Assembly (NCBI RefSeq): GCF_020497125.1
Contig: NC_059072.1
Span: 309,770,781-309,834,780, forward strand
Length of the DNA stretch: 64,000 nt
DNA from: Mauremys mutica
Lineage: Eukaryota; Chordata; Testudines; Geoemydidae
Reading direction: 5' to 3'
The translations under genes were made by a program, and so were the position numbers. Positions 34,682 through 43,125 of the stretch are shown here, one piece after another. Each line of letters begins with the position of its first letter. Within the stretch, counting starts at the first letter, position 1. A model generated the notes under the pieces. It was not told the DNA's origin, ran no database searches, and saw only the letters and a program-made list of their open reading frames with translations.

Positions 34682-34992
34682 TTAGGCTTGGAAGGATTAG
34701 ATTTTTATCAGTAAATGTCTTTAACCATCCACCTACAAACTGACTGAAAAATATCTGCATCAATGATGATCAATGTTTGCAGACAGGCAAAGTGAGAAAA
34801 ATTCTGACTGAGAACATAGATTGATTAAGGATATTTACTTTATATATGTTGACTTAATGTTGACAATTGTGTGGGGTTTTTTAATGGTTATGAAGCTTTA
34901 ACTTTTTGAACCTGAACATTTGCCATTAAATAATTGTCTGACCATCCCATCATTTTGTCCAACTGTGAAAATCAAATTCTGCCAAGCCTATT
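34682..34992 (-). mobile_element. Unclassified inverted-repeat element, relative of 16624-17033
   Basis: The left end GGCTTGGAAGGATTAGATTTT and the right end AAATCAAATTCTGCCAAGCC are imperfect inverse repeats. Read on the reverse strand, internal words (AATTATTTAATGGCAAATG, AAGTTAAAGCTTCATAACC, TTGTCAACATTAAG) match the plus strand of 16624-17033 in order. Confidence 0.65.
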
Positions 34993-35329
34993 CATGATGT
35001 ATCCTCAGACTGACAGCCAGCAGCTTAGTTTGTTCTGCTGCAGTTGTATAAAAATCCTTTAACAGTAGTTTTAAGCTGCTAATTGGTAGAACCAATTGTT
35101 AACTGATATATCACACATTTAAGAAATACATCTTAAGGGCTGCAGCTCCCACACTTGGAAAACACTGAGGCACCAAATATGATACTGAAAACTACCAGTA
35201 ATTAACTACTGTATATACTCATTTTCCATTGATTACCATATGTCTTTGTATATAAGTTCACAGGAATGTATCAGCAATGTTCTTTTCTCAGGGTTGTCAA
35301 AGGGATAAAAATAAATTGTAGATCTAGGA
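34993..35329. other. Intergenic sequence, no gene recognised
   Basis: AT-rich, no supported feature. Confidence 0.4.
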
Positions 35330-35480
35330 ATTGTTATACTGGATAAGATAAGCAGTTTATCTAGTCAGGTATCCTGTCTTTGACAGTGTCCAGTATCAGA
35401 TGCTTCAAGAAATTGAAATGGAATCACCTGCCCATAAGCAGTTGTTTTTAGTTCATGCTCTGAAGTGTGAGGGGTTTTCA
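35330..35480 (-). repeat. CR1-like LINE fragment, very diverged
   Basis: TTTATCTAGTCAGGTATCCTGTC and CAGTGTCCAGTATCAGATGCTTC resemble the reverse strand of a CR1 3' untranslated region. Confidence 0.5.
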
Positions 35481-35619
35481 TCCTACACCGACACATGTGA
35501 AGTAAGTCCTCACTTAATCAAATCAGATCTATGTGATTAAAGTTCAAACATGTCTACTCTTAAATACTTGTTTAAAGCAGCACCTAGAGGCCTCAGTTCA
35601 CTTTCAGCCCAACCCCACT

Positions 35620-35718
35620 TTTTTTTGTGCTGTACTTACACACAGCAAGAGACAGTCCCTATCCCGAACAGCTTGCAAATCAAATAGACAAGAGATGCAA
35701 AGAATGAGAGAGAGCTTC
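35620..35718 (-). repeat. MIR-like repeat, left part, interrupted by element B
   Basis: GAGACAGTCCCTATCCCGAACAG, followed by AATAGACAAGAGATGC, resembles a common amniote MIR-associated repeat. The right part continues after element B at 42665. Confidence 0.55.
35714..35718 (+). repeat. Target-site duplication of element B, left copy
   Basis: GCTTC directly before the 5' LTR equals GCTTC at 42665-42669 directly after the 3' LTR. Confidence 0.9.
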
Positions 35719-36485
35719 TGTCATGAATAGTTAGTAAAGGGTTAAAGCATAGTACCTGGTGGGCATCTGACCTGAGGACCAATCAGGGAAGAGAATTTGA
35801 AACTCCGAGGAGGGAACTTTTCCCTCTGTTTGGGGGGGTCTTGGTCTTTGGCCGTTTGGAGTTCAAGAGACCAGACGAGTTAATCAAGTCCCTACAAGTT
35901 CCACCTTTCTGAACTAATTTCTTCTAGTCAAGATAGTGAGTATTAGAAAGATACTTTGTGTCCTTATCTAATAATCCTATGTTTGCAATTCTGTGTGTTT
36001 GTTATTGATTATTCTTAATTCTGCTTGTACTGGTTGTACTGAGAAAGAGAGAGGATTCTCTCCAGAACTTAGCAAGGTTATACCCTATGAGTGCCCAGCT
36101 TGGATTCATAGAGATTCTGTATTTTCTTTTGTTCTCTTAATAAATTCTTTCTTTTCTTTGGACTTGGTTAATTCCTTCCCTTGGGGAAATTCAGGGGAAG
36201 GGGAGGGGGAAGTGGGCTGCTTCCCTGTGTGTAGAGATTCAAGGCGTTTGAATCCAGGCACCTCTGTCTCCAGAGCAGGCTGGAGAGAGGGAGGAGGGGG
36301 GAGGTTCCTCCTCTGTGAATTGATCTGTGTTCCCAAGGGGGGAAACAGGGGTGTCCCGGCCCACGGAATTGACCGGGTGGTGGCAGCCGAAGGGGAGACC
36401 TACCCTAGGATTTTGGGGTGGGGGGAAGACATGCGGGTCCTCACTTTGAAACCGCCCAGTTTCAAGTGAGGGTAGACTCCTGACA
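35719..36485 (+). repeat. 5' LTR of element B (767 bp)
   Basis: Begins TGTCA and ends TGACA, a 5-bp inverted terminal repeat. A CCAAT box lies at 35779-35783 and AATAAA at 36139-36144, so the R/U5 part is probably the right-hand third. The 158-codon open frame inside both LTRs (35993-36469 here) overlaps regulatory sequence and has no known domain. Confidence 0.97.
36139..36144 (+). promoter_or_regulatory. Polyadenylation signal AATAAA in 5' LTR
   Basis: Canonical hexamer, with a T-rich stretch following (TTCTTTCTTTTCTTT). The 3' LTR copy at 42318-42323 would end the genomic transcript. Confidence 0.7.
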
Positions 36486-36509
36486 TGGTGGCAGCGGAGT
36501 TTCGAACCC
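36486..36509 (+). promoter_or_regulatory. Primer-binding site, matches tRNA-Leu 3' end
   Basis: Directly after the 5' LTR, TGGTGGCAGCGG is the exact reverse complement of the CCGCTGCCACCA end of vertebrate tRNA-Leu (AAG/TAG), as recalled. After a short mismatch, TTCGAACCC again fits the T-arm. Reverse transcription would start here. Confidence 0.7.
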
Positions 36510-37225
36510 ATTGTTACAAGGAGTTTTTTTCAGCTAGGCTACGCTGAAGGGAGCTATTCTCTTCTTCTATAGCAGGAAAGCAACCTGACAGAAGAGGGAG
36601 TTTACAGTTTCAGCCAGGTTGGCTGGAGGAAATTAAGTTTCCAGCAGGCTTTGTTGGGAAACAGATTTTCTTTCTTGAAGCAGTTTTCAGGGAGGAGTTT
36701 TTTTTTCTCTGCTGGCTATGCTGAGGAAAAACTCTTCCCTAGAGGTGTGTCCTTCCTTTGTGATATCAGGTATCACTCAGGATTCCTAAGGTGGGGGGAA
36801 GTGCTCGACAAAGTACATTCCCATCCAACAGGAAAAACAGGTTTGGGGGGGGAAGAGACAAACCCTCCAGCCAGGTTTTTTTTTTTTCTCTCCCTGTGTC
36901 TTTTGAAAGGATCAGAAGACAGGAGAACACAAATCCCTGAGGAATAGACCAGATTTTTCTCAGGGGTATTGTTAGCAGCAGCCTTTCAGCTGGGCTGCTG
37001 AGTACAGCAACTCAGAGCAGAGGGAGACAGAGGAATTTTTTTTTTTTACTCTTTCCCTCTTTCTCAGTACAAAGCAGTAACATTACACAAACCACAGTTT
37101 GCTATACAGAGGATTGCTTTATCTTTCTGTACTCAAGTTATCATAGCCAGGGTTAGGGACTGTCAAACACCACAAACAGTTCACGGACTGCAGAGGGGTG
37201 TGGCCAGCGCCAGGACACAGACACA
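36510..37225 (+). other. Untranslated leader of element B
   Basis: About 715 bases between primer site and gag start, with repeated GTTTTTTTCAGC/CTAGGCT-like words and T runs (36694-36705, 36878-36890, 37035-37048). It probably carries packaging signals. No conserved ORF. Confidence 0.6.
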
Positions 37226-38245
37226 ATGAGTGCCAAGGCCGCATCTAAACTGGAAACAAGACACAAAGAACTGCAATTACAAGACATGGAATTACAATTA
37301 AAACTCAAGGAGATTGAAATGAAAGAAAAAGCCAAACAGGCTGATCACAAGAGAGAAATGGAGATAATACAAGCCAAAGAGGCTGAGCACAGAAGACAAT
37401 TAGAGTTAAAAGACAAAGAACTGGAAATCCAGAGACAGGCTCTGGAATTAGAAAAAACTAAACAGCAAACTCCACCCAATCCAACCCCTCTTCAACCTAA
37501 TGATCAACCTTCTCGGAGAAAATTTCCCGCCTACAGGGCAGGTGAAGATGTTGAGGCCTTCTTAGAAAACTTTGAAAGGGCCTGTCTGGGATACCATCTT
37601 CCTGAAACAGAATACATGATAGAGCTGAGGCCACAGCTCTGCGGACAATTAGCCCTGGTGGCAGCTGAAATGCCTAAGGGCCAAATGAACGACTTTCAAC
37701 TATTTCTAACCAAGGCCAGACTCAGAATGGGCATCACCCCTGATCACGCCCGTCAGCGTTTCAGAGCCCAGAAATGGAAACCAGAGATGTCATTTCCAGA
37801 GCACGCTGCTTACCTGGAAAAACACTATTTCTCCTGGATATCAGGATCCAAGGTTAAGGAGCTAGACGACCTACACCTCCTGATATTGATGGAACAGTTC
37901 CTAGATGGTGTTCCTGAGAACATTAGACGCTACATCCAAGATGGTAAACCAAAAACTCTCACTGAGGCAGGAGAGATTGGAGCCAGATGGATGGCATCGG
38001 TAGACAACACGAAAGCTACTGCCAAGGGGAGCGAATACAACAGGGTACACACCGACACAAAACCCTACCGTCGCGGACCAATCAAACCCACACCTACAAC
38101 CCACGGACAGTCACACTCTACCTCTTCTTCTACCTCACCAGTCTCCAGTAGACCAACACAAACCGGTGACCCATCAAGTGGGCGATGTTTTCAATGCAAT
38201 GAATTGGGGCATATCAGAGCCAAATGCCCAAAGAACCTAAACTGA
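37226..38245 (+). CDS. gag: Gag of element B
   Basis: The 339-residue frame starts at an ATG 740 bases after the LTR and ends in TGA at 38243-38245. Residues 1-80 are highly charged and rich in E, K, Q and L, a clear coiled coil. Residues 98-258 form the capsid-like core. Its second half (about 170-258, nt 37733-37999) has the RQRFRAQKW ... LILMEQFLDGVPENIRRYI pattern seen in SCAN domains. A Ser/Thr/Pro-rich linker (285-315) leads to a CCHC zinc knuckle C321, C324, H329, C334, which would bind the element RNA. Gag assembles particles in the cytoplasm. Pol follows in the same frame directly after the stop. Confidence 0.95.
   Translation: MSAKAASKLETRHKELQLQDMELQLKLKEIEMKEKAKQADHKREMEIIQAKEAEHRRQLELKDKELEIQRQALELEKTKQQTPPNPTPLQPNDQPSRRKFPAYRAGEDVEAFLENFERACLGYHLPETEYMIELRPQLCGQLALVAAEMPKGQMNDFQLFLTKARLRMGITPDHARQRFRAQKWKPEMSFPEHAAYLEKHYFSWISGSKVKELDDLHLLILMEQFLDGVPENIRRYIQDGKPKTLTEAGEIGARWMASVDNTKATAKGSEYNRVHTDTKPYRRGPIKPTPTTHGQSHSTSSSTSPVSSRPTQTGDPSSGRCFQCNELGHIRAKCPKNLN
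38243..38245 (+). promoter_or_regulatory. In-frame TGA between gag and pol, candidate readthrough site
   Basis: The stop context is AAC-TGA-GTG-CAA. The next frame is open in register for 1173 codons and has no ATG near its start, so Pol could be made only by readthrough, by re-initiation at a distant codon, or from a spliced RNA. Readthrough of a single stop is how gammaretroviruses join Gag and Pol. Confidence 0.6.
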
Positions 38246-41200
38246 GTGCAACTCCTTGCACCTTCACACCAAGGAAAGCCGGACATAGATGTATCTCAAA
38301 TACCCTTAGAACATAGGGAAACTTTGAGAGTGGACGAAAAGGAGATCATCGCATGGAGAGACACTGCAGCACATGTGTCAGCTATCCACCGAACCTTCGT
38401 GGACCCCAAATTCATCAACCAGAAAACCAAAGTGACAATTCGACCCTTCATGTCAAAACCTGTAACATTACCTACAGTGCGTTTACCTGTCCAGTACAAG
38501 GGCTGGTCAGGGAAGTGGACTTTTGCTGTCTATGACAACCATCCGATTCCCATGCTACTGGGGAACGACTTGGCCCGACACATTGAACAGAAAAAAACAG
38601 AGGGAGTGGTTACACGCAGCCAAGCCAGACGAGCTGCCGGACCCATCCCTGTTCCTGAGCCATCCACCGGGACCCCGTCTGTGTTACCAGAGACCCAGAC
38701 AGAGGTGGTGGAATCGGATCCCAGGCCAACACCGACAGCAGCCATAGTTCATCCAGTCCCAGAACCGGAACTGGAAGGGCACCCAGCGCCAGCACCGGCG
38801 CCAGCTATTACAACTCCACCGCCAGAGGGCGACAATGGGCCTGAACTGGAAAAACCAGCAGACAACCCTACCCAAGAGGCTCAGCCGGAGCCTGAAATGA
38901 CGCCTTGTGCACCAGCGGAGAGCGGTTCACAGTCAACGGAAACAACCTCATCACCTACATCGCTCCCAGAGGAACTGGTGTCTCCCGCCTCAAGGGAACA
39001 GTTCCAAGCAGAGCAGGAAGCCGATGACAGCCTCAAGAAAGCATGGGCGGCGGCACGCAGCAACCCACCGCCTCTCAGCTCTACTACCCGATCCCGGTTC
39101 GTTGTGGAGAAAGGACTGTTATACAAGGAATTTCTTTCTGGTGGACACCAGGAGGGCTGGCATCCTCAAAAACGGTTGCTCGTTCCGACCAAGTACCGGG
39201 AAAAGCTCTTAAGCTTAGCCCATGATCACCCTAGTGGCCATTCTGGGGTGAAACGAAGCAAAGACAGGTTGGGAAGGTCCTTTGACTGGGAGGGGATGGG
39301 CAAGGCGGTAGCCACTTACGTCCGGTCTTGTAAGGTATGCCAAACGGTAGGAAAACCCCAAGACCAGATCAAGGCCCCTCTCCAACCACTTCCCATAATG
39401 GAGGTCCCATTTCAGCGAGTAGCTGTGGATATTATGGGTCCTTTCCCAAAGAAGACCCCCAGAGGAAAACAGTACATACTGACTTTTGTGGACTTTGCTA
39501 CCAGATGGCCGGAAGCAGTAGCTCTAGGCAACACCAGGGCTAACACTGTGTGCCAGGCCTTAACTGACATTTTTACCAGGGTGGGTTGGCCCTCTGAAAT
39601 TCTTACAGATTCGGGAACAAATTTCCTATCAGGGACCATGAAAGACCTGTGGGAAACTCATGGGGTGCATCACTTGGTTGCCACCCCGTACCATCACCAA
39701 ACTAATGGCCTAGTGGAAAGGTTCAATGGAACTTTGGGGGCCATGATCCGCAAATTCGTCAATGAACACTCCAATAATTGGGATCTAGTGTTACAACAGT
39801 TGCTGTTTGCCTACAGGGCTGTTCCACATCCGAGTTTAGGATTCTCACCATTCGAGCTGGTGTATGGCCATGAGGTTAAGGGGCCATTACAGCTGGTAAA
39901 GCAGCAATGGGAGGGGTTTACACCTCCTCCAGGGACTAACATTCTGGACTTTGTAAGCAACCTTCAAAACACCCTCCGAGACTCTTGGGCCCTTGCTCGA
40001 GAGAACTTAAGAGATGCTCAAGCGGAGCAAAAGGTCTGGTATGATCGACATGCCAAGGAGCGGTCCTTCAAGGTAGGAGACCAGGTCATGGTCTTGAAGG
40101 CGCAACAGGCCCATAAGATGGAGGCGTCCTGGGAAGGACCATACATGGTCCAGGAGCGCCTGGGAGCTGTTAACTACCTCATAACATTCCCTGATTCCTC
40201 TTTAAAGCCTAAAGTGTTTCATGTTAACTCTCTAAAGCCCTTTTATCCCAGAGAATTACAGGTCTGTCACTTTACAGTTCAGGAAGGAGATGACACCGAG
40301 TGGCCTGAAGGTGTCTACTACGAAGGTAAAAGAAATGGTGGTGTGGAAGAGGTGACCCTCTCCACAACCCTACAACGTCTACAGCGGCAACAGATCAAGG
40401 GACTGTGCACTGACTTCGACCCCTTGTTCTCAGCCATCCCAGGACGGACTGAGCAAACCTACCACTCCATTGACACAGGTAATGCTCACCCGATTAGAAC
40501 ACCACCCTACCGGGTGTCACCTCATGCCAAAGTTGCTATTAAACAGGAGATTGACAACATGTTGGAGATGGGTATCATCCGCCCTTCTACCAGTGCATGG
40601 GCATCTCCAGTGGTTCTGGTTCCCAAACCAGATGGGGAAATACGCTTTTGTGTGGACTACCGTAAGCTAAATGCTGTAACTCGTCCAGACAACTATCCAA
40701 TGCCACGCACTGATGAGCTATTGGAAAAGTTGGGACGTGCCCAGTTCATCTCTACCATTGATTTAACCAAGGGATACTGGCAGGTACCACTAGATGAACC
40801 CGCCAGGGAAAAATCTGCCTTCATCACCCATGCAGGGGTGTATGAGTTTACTGTGCTTCCGTTCGGACTGCGGAATGCACCTGCCACCTTCCAAAGGCTG
40901 GTGGATGGTCTACTAGCAGGATTGGAAGACTGTGCAGTTGCATACCTCGATGATGTGGCCATTTTTTCTGATTCATGGCCCGAACACCTAGAACATTTGA
41001 AAATGGTTTTAGAGCGCATCAGGCAGGCAGGACTAACTGTTAAGGCCAAAAAGTGTCAAATAGGCCAAAACAGAGTGACTTACCTAGGACACCAGGTGGG
41101 TCAAGGAACCATCAACCCCCTACAGGCCAAGGTGGAGGCTATCCAACAGTGGCCTGTCCCAAGGTCAAAGAAACAGGTCCAATCCTTCTTAGGTTTGGCC

Positions 41201-41767
41201 GGATATTACAGGCGATTTGTACCACTCTACAGCCAAATCGCTGCCCCACTAACTGATCTGACCAGGAAAACCCAGCCAAATGCAGTTAAGTGGACTGATG
41301 AGTGTCAGAAAGCCTTTACCCAGCTTAAGGCGATGCTCATGTCGGACCCTGTATTAAGGGCCCCAGACTTTGACAAACCCTTCCTAGTTACCACCGATGC
41401 ATCTGAACATGGGGTAGGAGCGGTACTAATGCAGGAAGGACCGGATCACAACTTCCATCCTGTCGTGTTTCTCAGCAAGAAACTGTCTGAGAGGGAAAGC
41501 CACTGGTCCATCAGTGAAAAAGAATGTTACGCCATTGTGTATGCCTTGGAAAAGCTACGCCCATACGTTTGGGGCCGGCAGTTCCAGCTACAAACTGACC
41601 ATGCTGCGCTACAGTGGCTTCACACCAACAAGGGAAACAACAAGAAACTTCTCCGCTGGAGCTTAGCTCTCCAAGACTTTGACTTTGACATTCAACACAT
41701 TTCAGGAGCTTCCAACAAAGTTGCTGATGCACTCTCTCGTGAAAGTTTCCCAGAATCAAGTGGCTAA
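38246..41767 (+). CDS. pol: Pol of element B (protease, integrase, RT, RNase H)
   Basis: This is a 1173-codon open frame immediately after the gag stop. The first codon is GTG, so coordinates mark the open frame, not a proven start. The protease-like region has DTA at 39-41 and LLGND at 104-108. A Pro/Glu-rich linker spans 130-250. Integrase has zinc residues H328, H332, C362, C365, core residues D395, D455, E491 (DD35E), and a GPY motif at 631-633; there is no chromodomain. RT has D839 and YLDD at 900-903 (nt 40943-40954). RNase H has D1051, E1093, D1118, D1161. All catalytic positions of integrase, RT and RNase H are present, so the enzymes look functional. The order integrase-RT-RNase H is the reverse of standard Gypsy. 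Confidence 0.96.
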   Translation: MQLLAPSHQGKPDIDVSQIPLEHRETLRVDEKEIIAWRDTAAHVSAIHRTFVDPKFINQKTKVTIRPFMSKPVTLPTVRLPVQYKGWSGKWTFAVYDNHPIPMLLGNDLARHIEQKKTEGVVTRSQARRAAGPIPVPEPSTGTPSVLPETQTEVVESDPRPTPTAAIVHPVPEPELEGHPAPAPAPAITTPPPEGDNGPELEKPADNPTQEAQPEPEMTPCAPAESGSQSTETTSSPTSLPEELVSPASREQFQAEQEADDSLKKAWAAARSNPPPLSSTTRSRFVVEKGLLYKEFLSGGHQEGWHPQKRLLVPTKYREKLLSLAHDHPSGHSGVKRSKDRLGRSFDWEGMGKAVATYVRSCKVCQTVGKPQDQIKAPLQPLPIMEVPFQRVAVDIMGPFPKKTPRGKQYILTFVDFATRWPEAVALGNTRANTVCQALTDIFTRVGWPSEILTDSGTNFLSGTMKDLWETHGVHHLVATPYHHQTNGLVERFNGTLGAMIRKFVNEHSNNWDLVLQQLLFAYRAVPHPSLGFSPFELVYGHEVKGPLQLVKQQWEGFTPPPGTNILDFVSNLQNTLRDSWALARENLRDAQAEQKVWYDRHAKERSFKVGDQVMVLKAQQAHKMEASWEGPYMVQERLGAVNYLITFPDSSLKPKVFHVNSLKPFYPRELQVCHFTVQEGDDTEWPEGVYYEGKRNGGVEEVTLSTTLQRLQRQQIKGLCTDFDPLFSAIPGRTEQTYHSIDTGNAHPIRTPPYRVSPHAKVAIKQEIDNMLEMGIIRPSTSAWASPVVLVPKPDGEIRFCVDYRKLNAVTRPDNYPMPRTDELLEKLGRAQFISTIDLTKGYWQVPLDEPAREKSAFITHAGVYEFTVLPFGLRNAPATFQRLVDGLLAGLEDCAVAYLDDVAIFSDSWPEHLEHLKMVLERIRQAGLTVKAKKCQIGQNRVTYLGHQVGQGTINPLQAKVEAIQQWPVPRSKKQVQSFLGLAGYYRRFVPLYSQIAAPLTDLTRKTQPNAVKWTDECQKAFTQLKAMLMSDPVLRAPDFDKPFLVTTDASEHGVGAVLMQEGPDHNFHPVVFLSKKLSERESHWSISEKECYAIVYALEKLRPYVWGRQFQLQTDHAALQWLHTNKGNNKKLLRWSLALQDFDFDIQHISGASNKVADALSRESFPESSG

Positions 41768-41878
41768 AAACTGTTCTTAATATGTTTTCATGCTTAGTAG
41801 TCGATGTAATAGTGCATGTGTTTTATTACTCTGGTTGTTTTACAGTTCTAGGAGGAAATCGCCGCCAGTGGATCCCAC

Positions 41879-41897
41879 TGTGACGATTTGGGGGGCG
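41879..41897 (+). promoter_or_regulatory. Polypurine tract region of element B
   Basis: GACGATTTGGGGGGCG lies directly before the 3' LTR. The six-G run is the likely plus-strand primer, although the tract is short and interrupted by a C. Confidence 0.6.
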
Positions 41898-42664
41898 TGT
41901 CATGAATAGTTAGTAAAGGGTTAAAGCATAGTACCTGGTGGGCATCTGACCTGAGGACCAATCAGGGAAGAGAATTTGAAACTCCGAGGAGGGAACTTTT
42001 CCCTCTGTTTGGGGGGGTCTTGGTCTTTGGCCGTTTGGAGTTCAAGAGACCAGACGAGTTAATCAAGTCCCTACAAGTTCCACCTTTCTGAACTAATTTC
42101 TTCTAGTCAAGATAGTGAGTATTAGAAAGATACTTTGTGTCCTTATCTAATAATCCTATGTTTGCAATTCTGTGTGTTTGTTATTGATTATTCTTAATTC
42201 TGCTTGTACTGGTTGTACTGAGAAAGAGAGAGGATTCTCTCCAGAACTTAGCGAGGTTATACCCTATGAGTGCCCAGCTTGGATTCATAGAGATTCTGTA
42301 TTTTCTTTTGTTCTCTTAATAAATTCTTTCTTTTCTTTGGACTTGGTTAATTCCTTCCCTTGGGGAAATTCAGGGGAAGGGGAGGGGGAAGTGGGCTGCT
42401 TCCCTGTGTGTAGAGATTCAAGGCGTTTGAATCCAGGCACCTCTGTCTCCAGAGCAGGCTGGAGAGAGGGAGGAGGGGGGAGGTTCCTCCTCTGTGAATT
42501 GATCTGTGTTCCCAAGGGGGGAAACAGGGGTGTCCCGGCCCACGGAATTGACCGGGTGGTGGCAGCCGAAGGGGAGACCTACCCTAGGATTTTGGGGTGG
42601 GGGGAAGACATGCGGGTCCTCACTTTGAAACCGCCCAGTTTCAAGTGAGGGTAGACTCCTGACA
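41898..42664 (+). repeat. 3' LTR of element B (767 bp)
   Basis: Same length and ends as the 5' LTR. One visible difference: GCGAGG here near 42251-42256 against GCAAGG in the 5' LTR. Confidence 0.97.
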
Positions 42665-42800
42665 GCTTCATATCCACATTTTAGAGATGAGGAGCAGCAA
42701 GGGTAAGTGACTAGTCCAAGGACTCAGAGAAAGTCCATAGCAGAGCTGCAAACTGAACACTGGTCTCCTGAAGTCCAGTCAAGGGCCTTAACTACAAGAA
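42665..42800 (-). repeat. MIR-like repeat, right part
   Basis: ATTTTAGAGATGAGG, AAGTGACTAGTCCAAGGACTC and GAACACTGGTCTCCTGAAGTCC follow the reverse-strand order of a MIR-type SINE. The first five bases (GCTTC) are the right copy of the element B target duplication. Confidence 0.65.
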
Positions 42801-43045
42801 CATCTTTTCTCCTCAATTATGTAATTTGCCTTTGGCTATTCATTAAACTCACAACTTTTTGGTCTATGGTGGCAGAGTAACTCCTTTACTAATCCCAAAA
42901 GTTCTTCTGGGATTTCTTCTATTCCCTCAGCCAATGCTTATTGATCTTGAATTTATTTATTTTTCGTTTCCCTTGTTTGTTTGCACACTACCTTAGTCTT
43001 TGTCCCCAAACCGGTGTTTAATCTCAGAACAAGCCCATATATACT
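42801..43045. other. Intergenic sequence, nothing recognised
   Basis: No supported feature. Confidence 0.4.
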
Positions 43046-43125
43046 GAGACCTGTCTCAGTGCAGGGGACTGGACTAGCTGACCTGCTGAGGTCCCTTCCA
43101 GTCCTATACTTCTATGATTATCCAA
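43046..43125 (+). repeat. CR1 LINE 3' tip
   Basis: GCAGGGGACTGGACTAGCTGACC ... CCCTTCCAGTCCTATACTTCTATGATT is the last ~80 bases of a CR1, matching the ends at 30120-30178 and 45200-45280. Confidence 0.8.

Larger units (their letters stand above)
35719..42664 (+). mobile_element. Complete Gypsy (Gmr1-like) LTR retrotransposon, element B
   Basis: The 6,946-bp element has two 767-bp LTRs, a 5-bp target duplication, a primer-binding site, gag, pol and a polypurine tract. The LTRs differ at a single visible position (an A/G difference near 36074 and 42253), so the insertion is recent. Both reading frames are intact apart from the TGA that separates them. The integrase-before-RT order places it with Gmr1-like Gypsy elements. 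It has inserted into a MIR-like repeat. Confidence 0.97.

Noticed and set aside
35993..36469. 158-codon open frame inside the 5' LTR of element B, repeated at 42172-42648 in the 3' LTR
   Set aside because: It lies across LTR regulatory sequence, including the polyadenylation signal, and has no recognisable domain. Its identity in the two LTRs follows from the LTRs being identical.
37226..38245. Gag of element B as a domesticated host gene
   Set aside because: It sits between young LTRs with the pol frame directly attached, so it is part of a mobile element, not an exapted gene.
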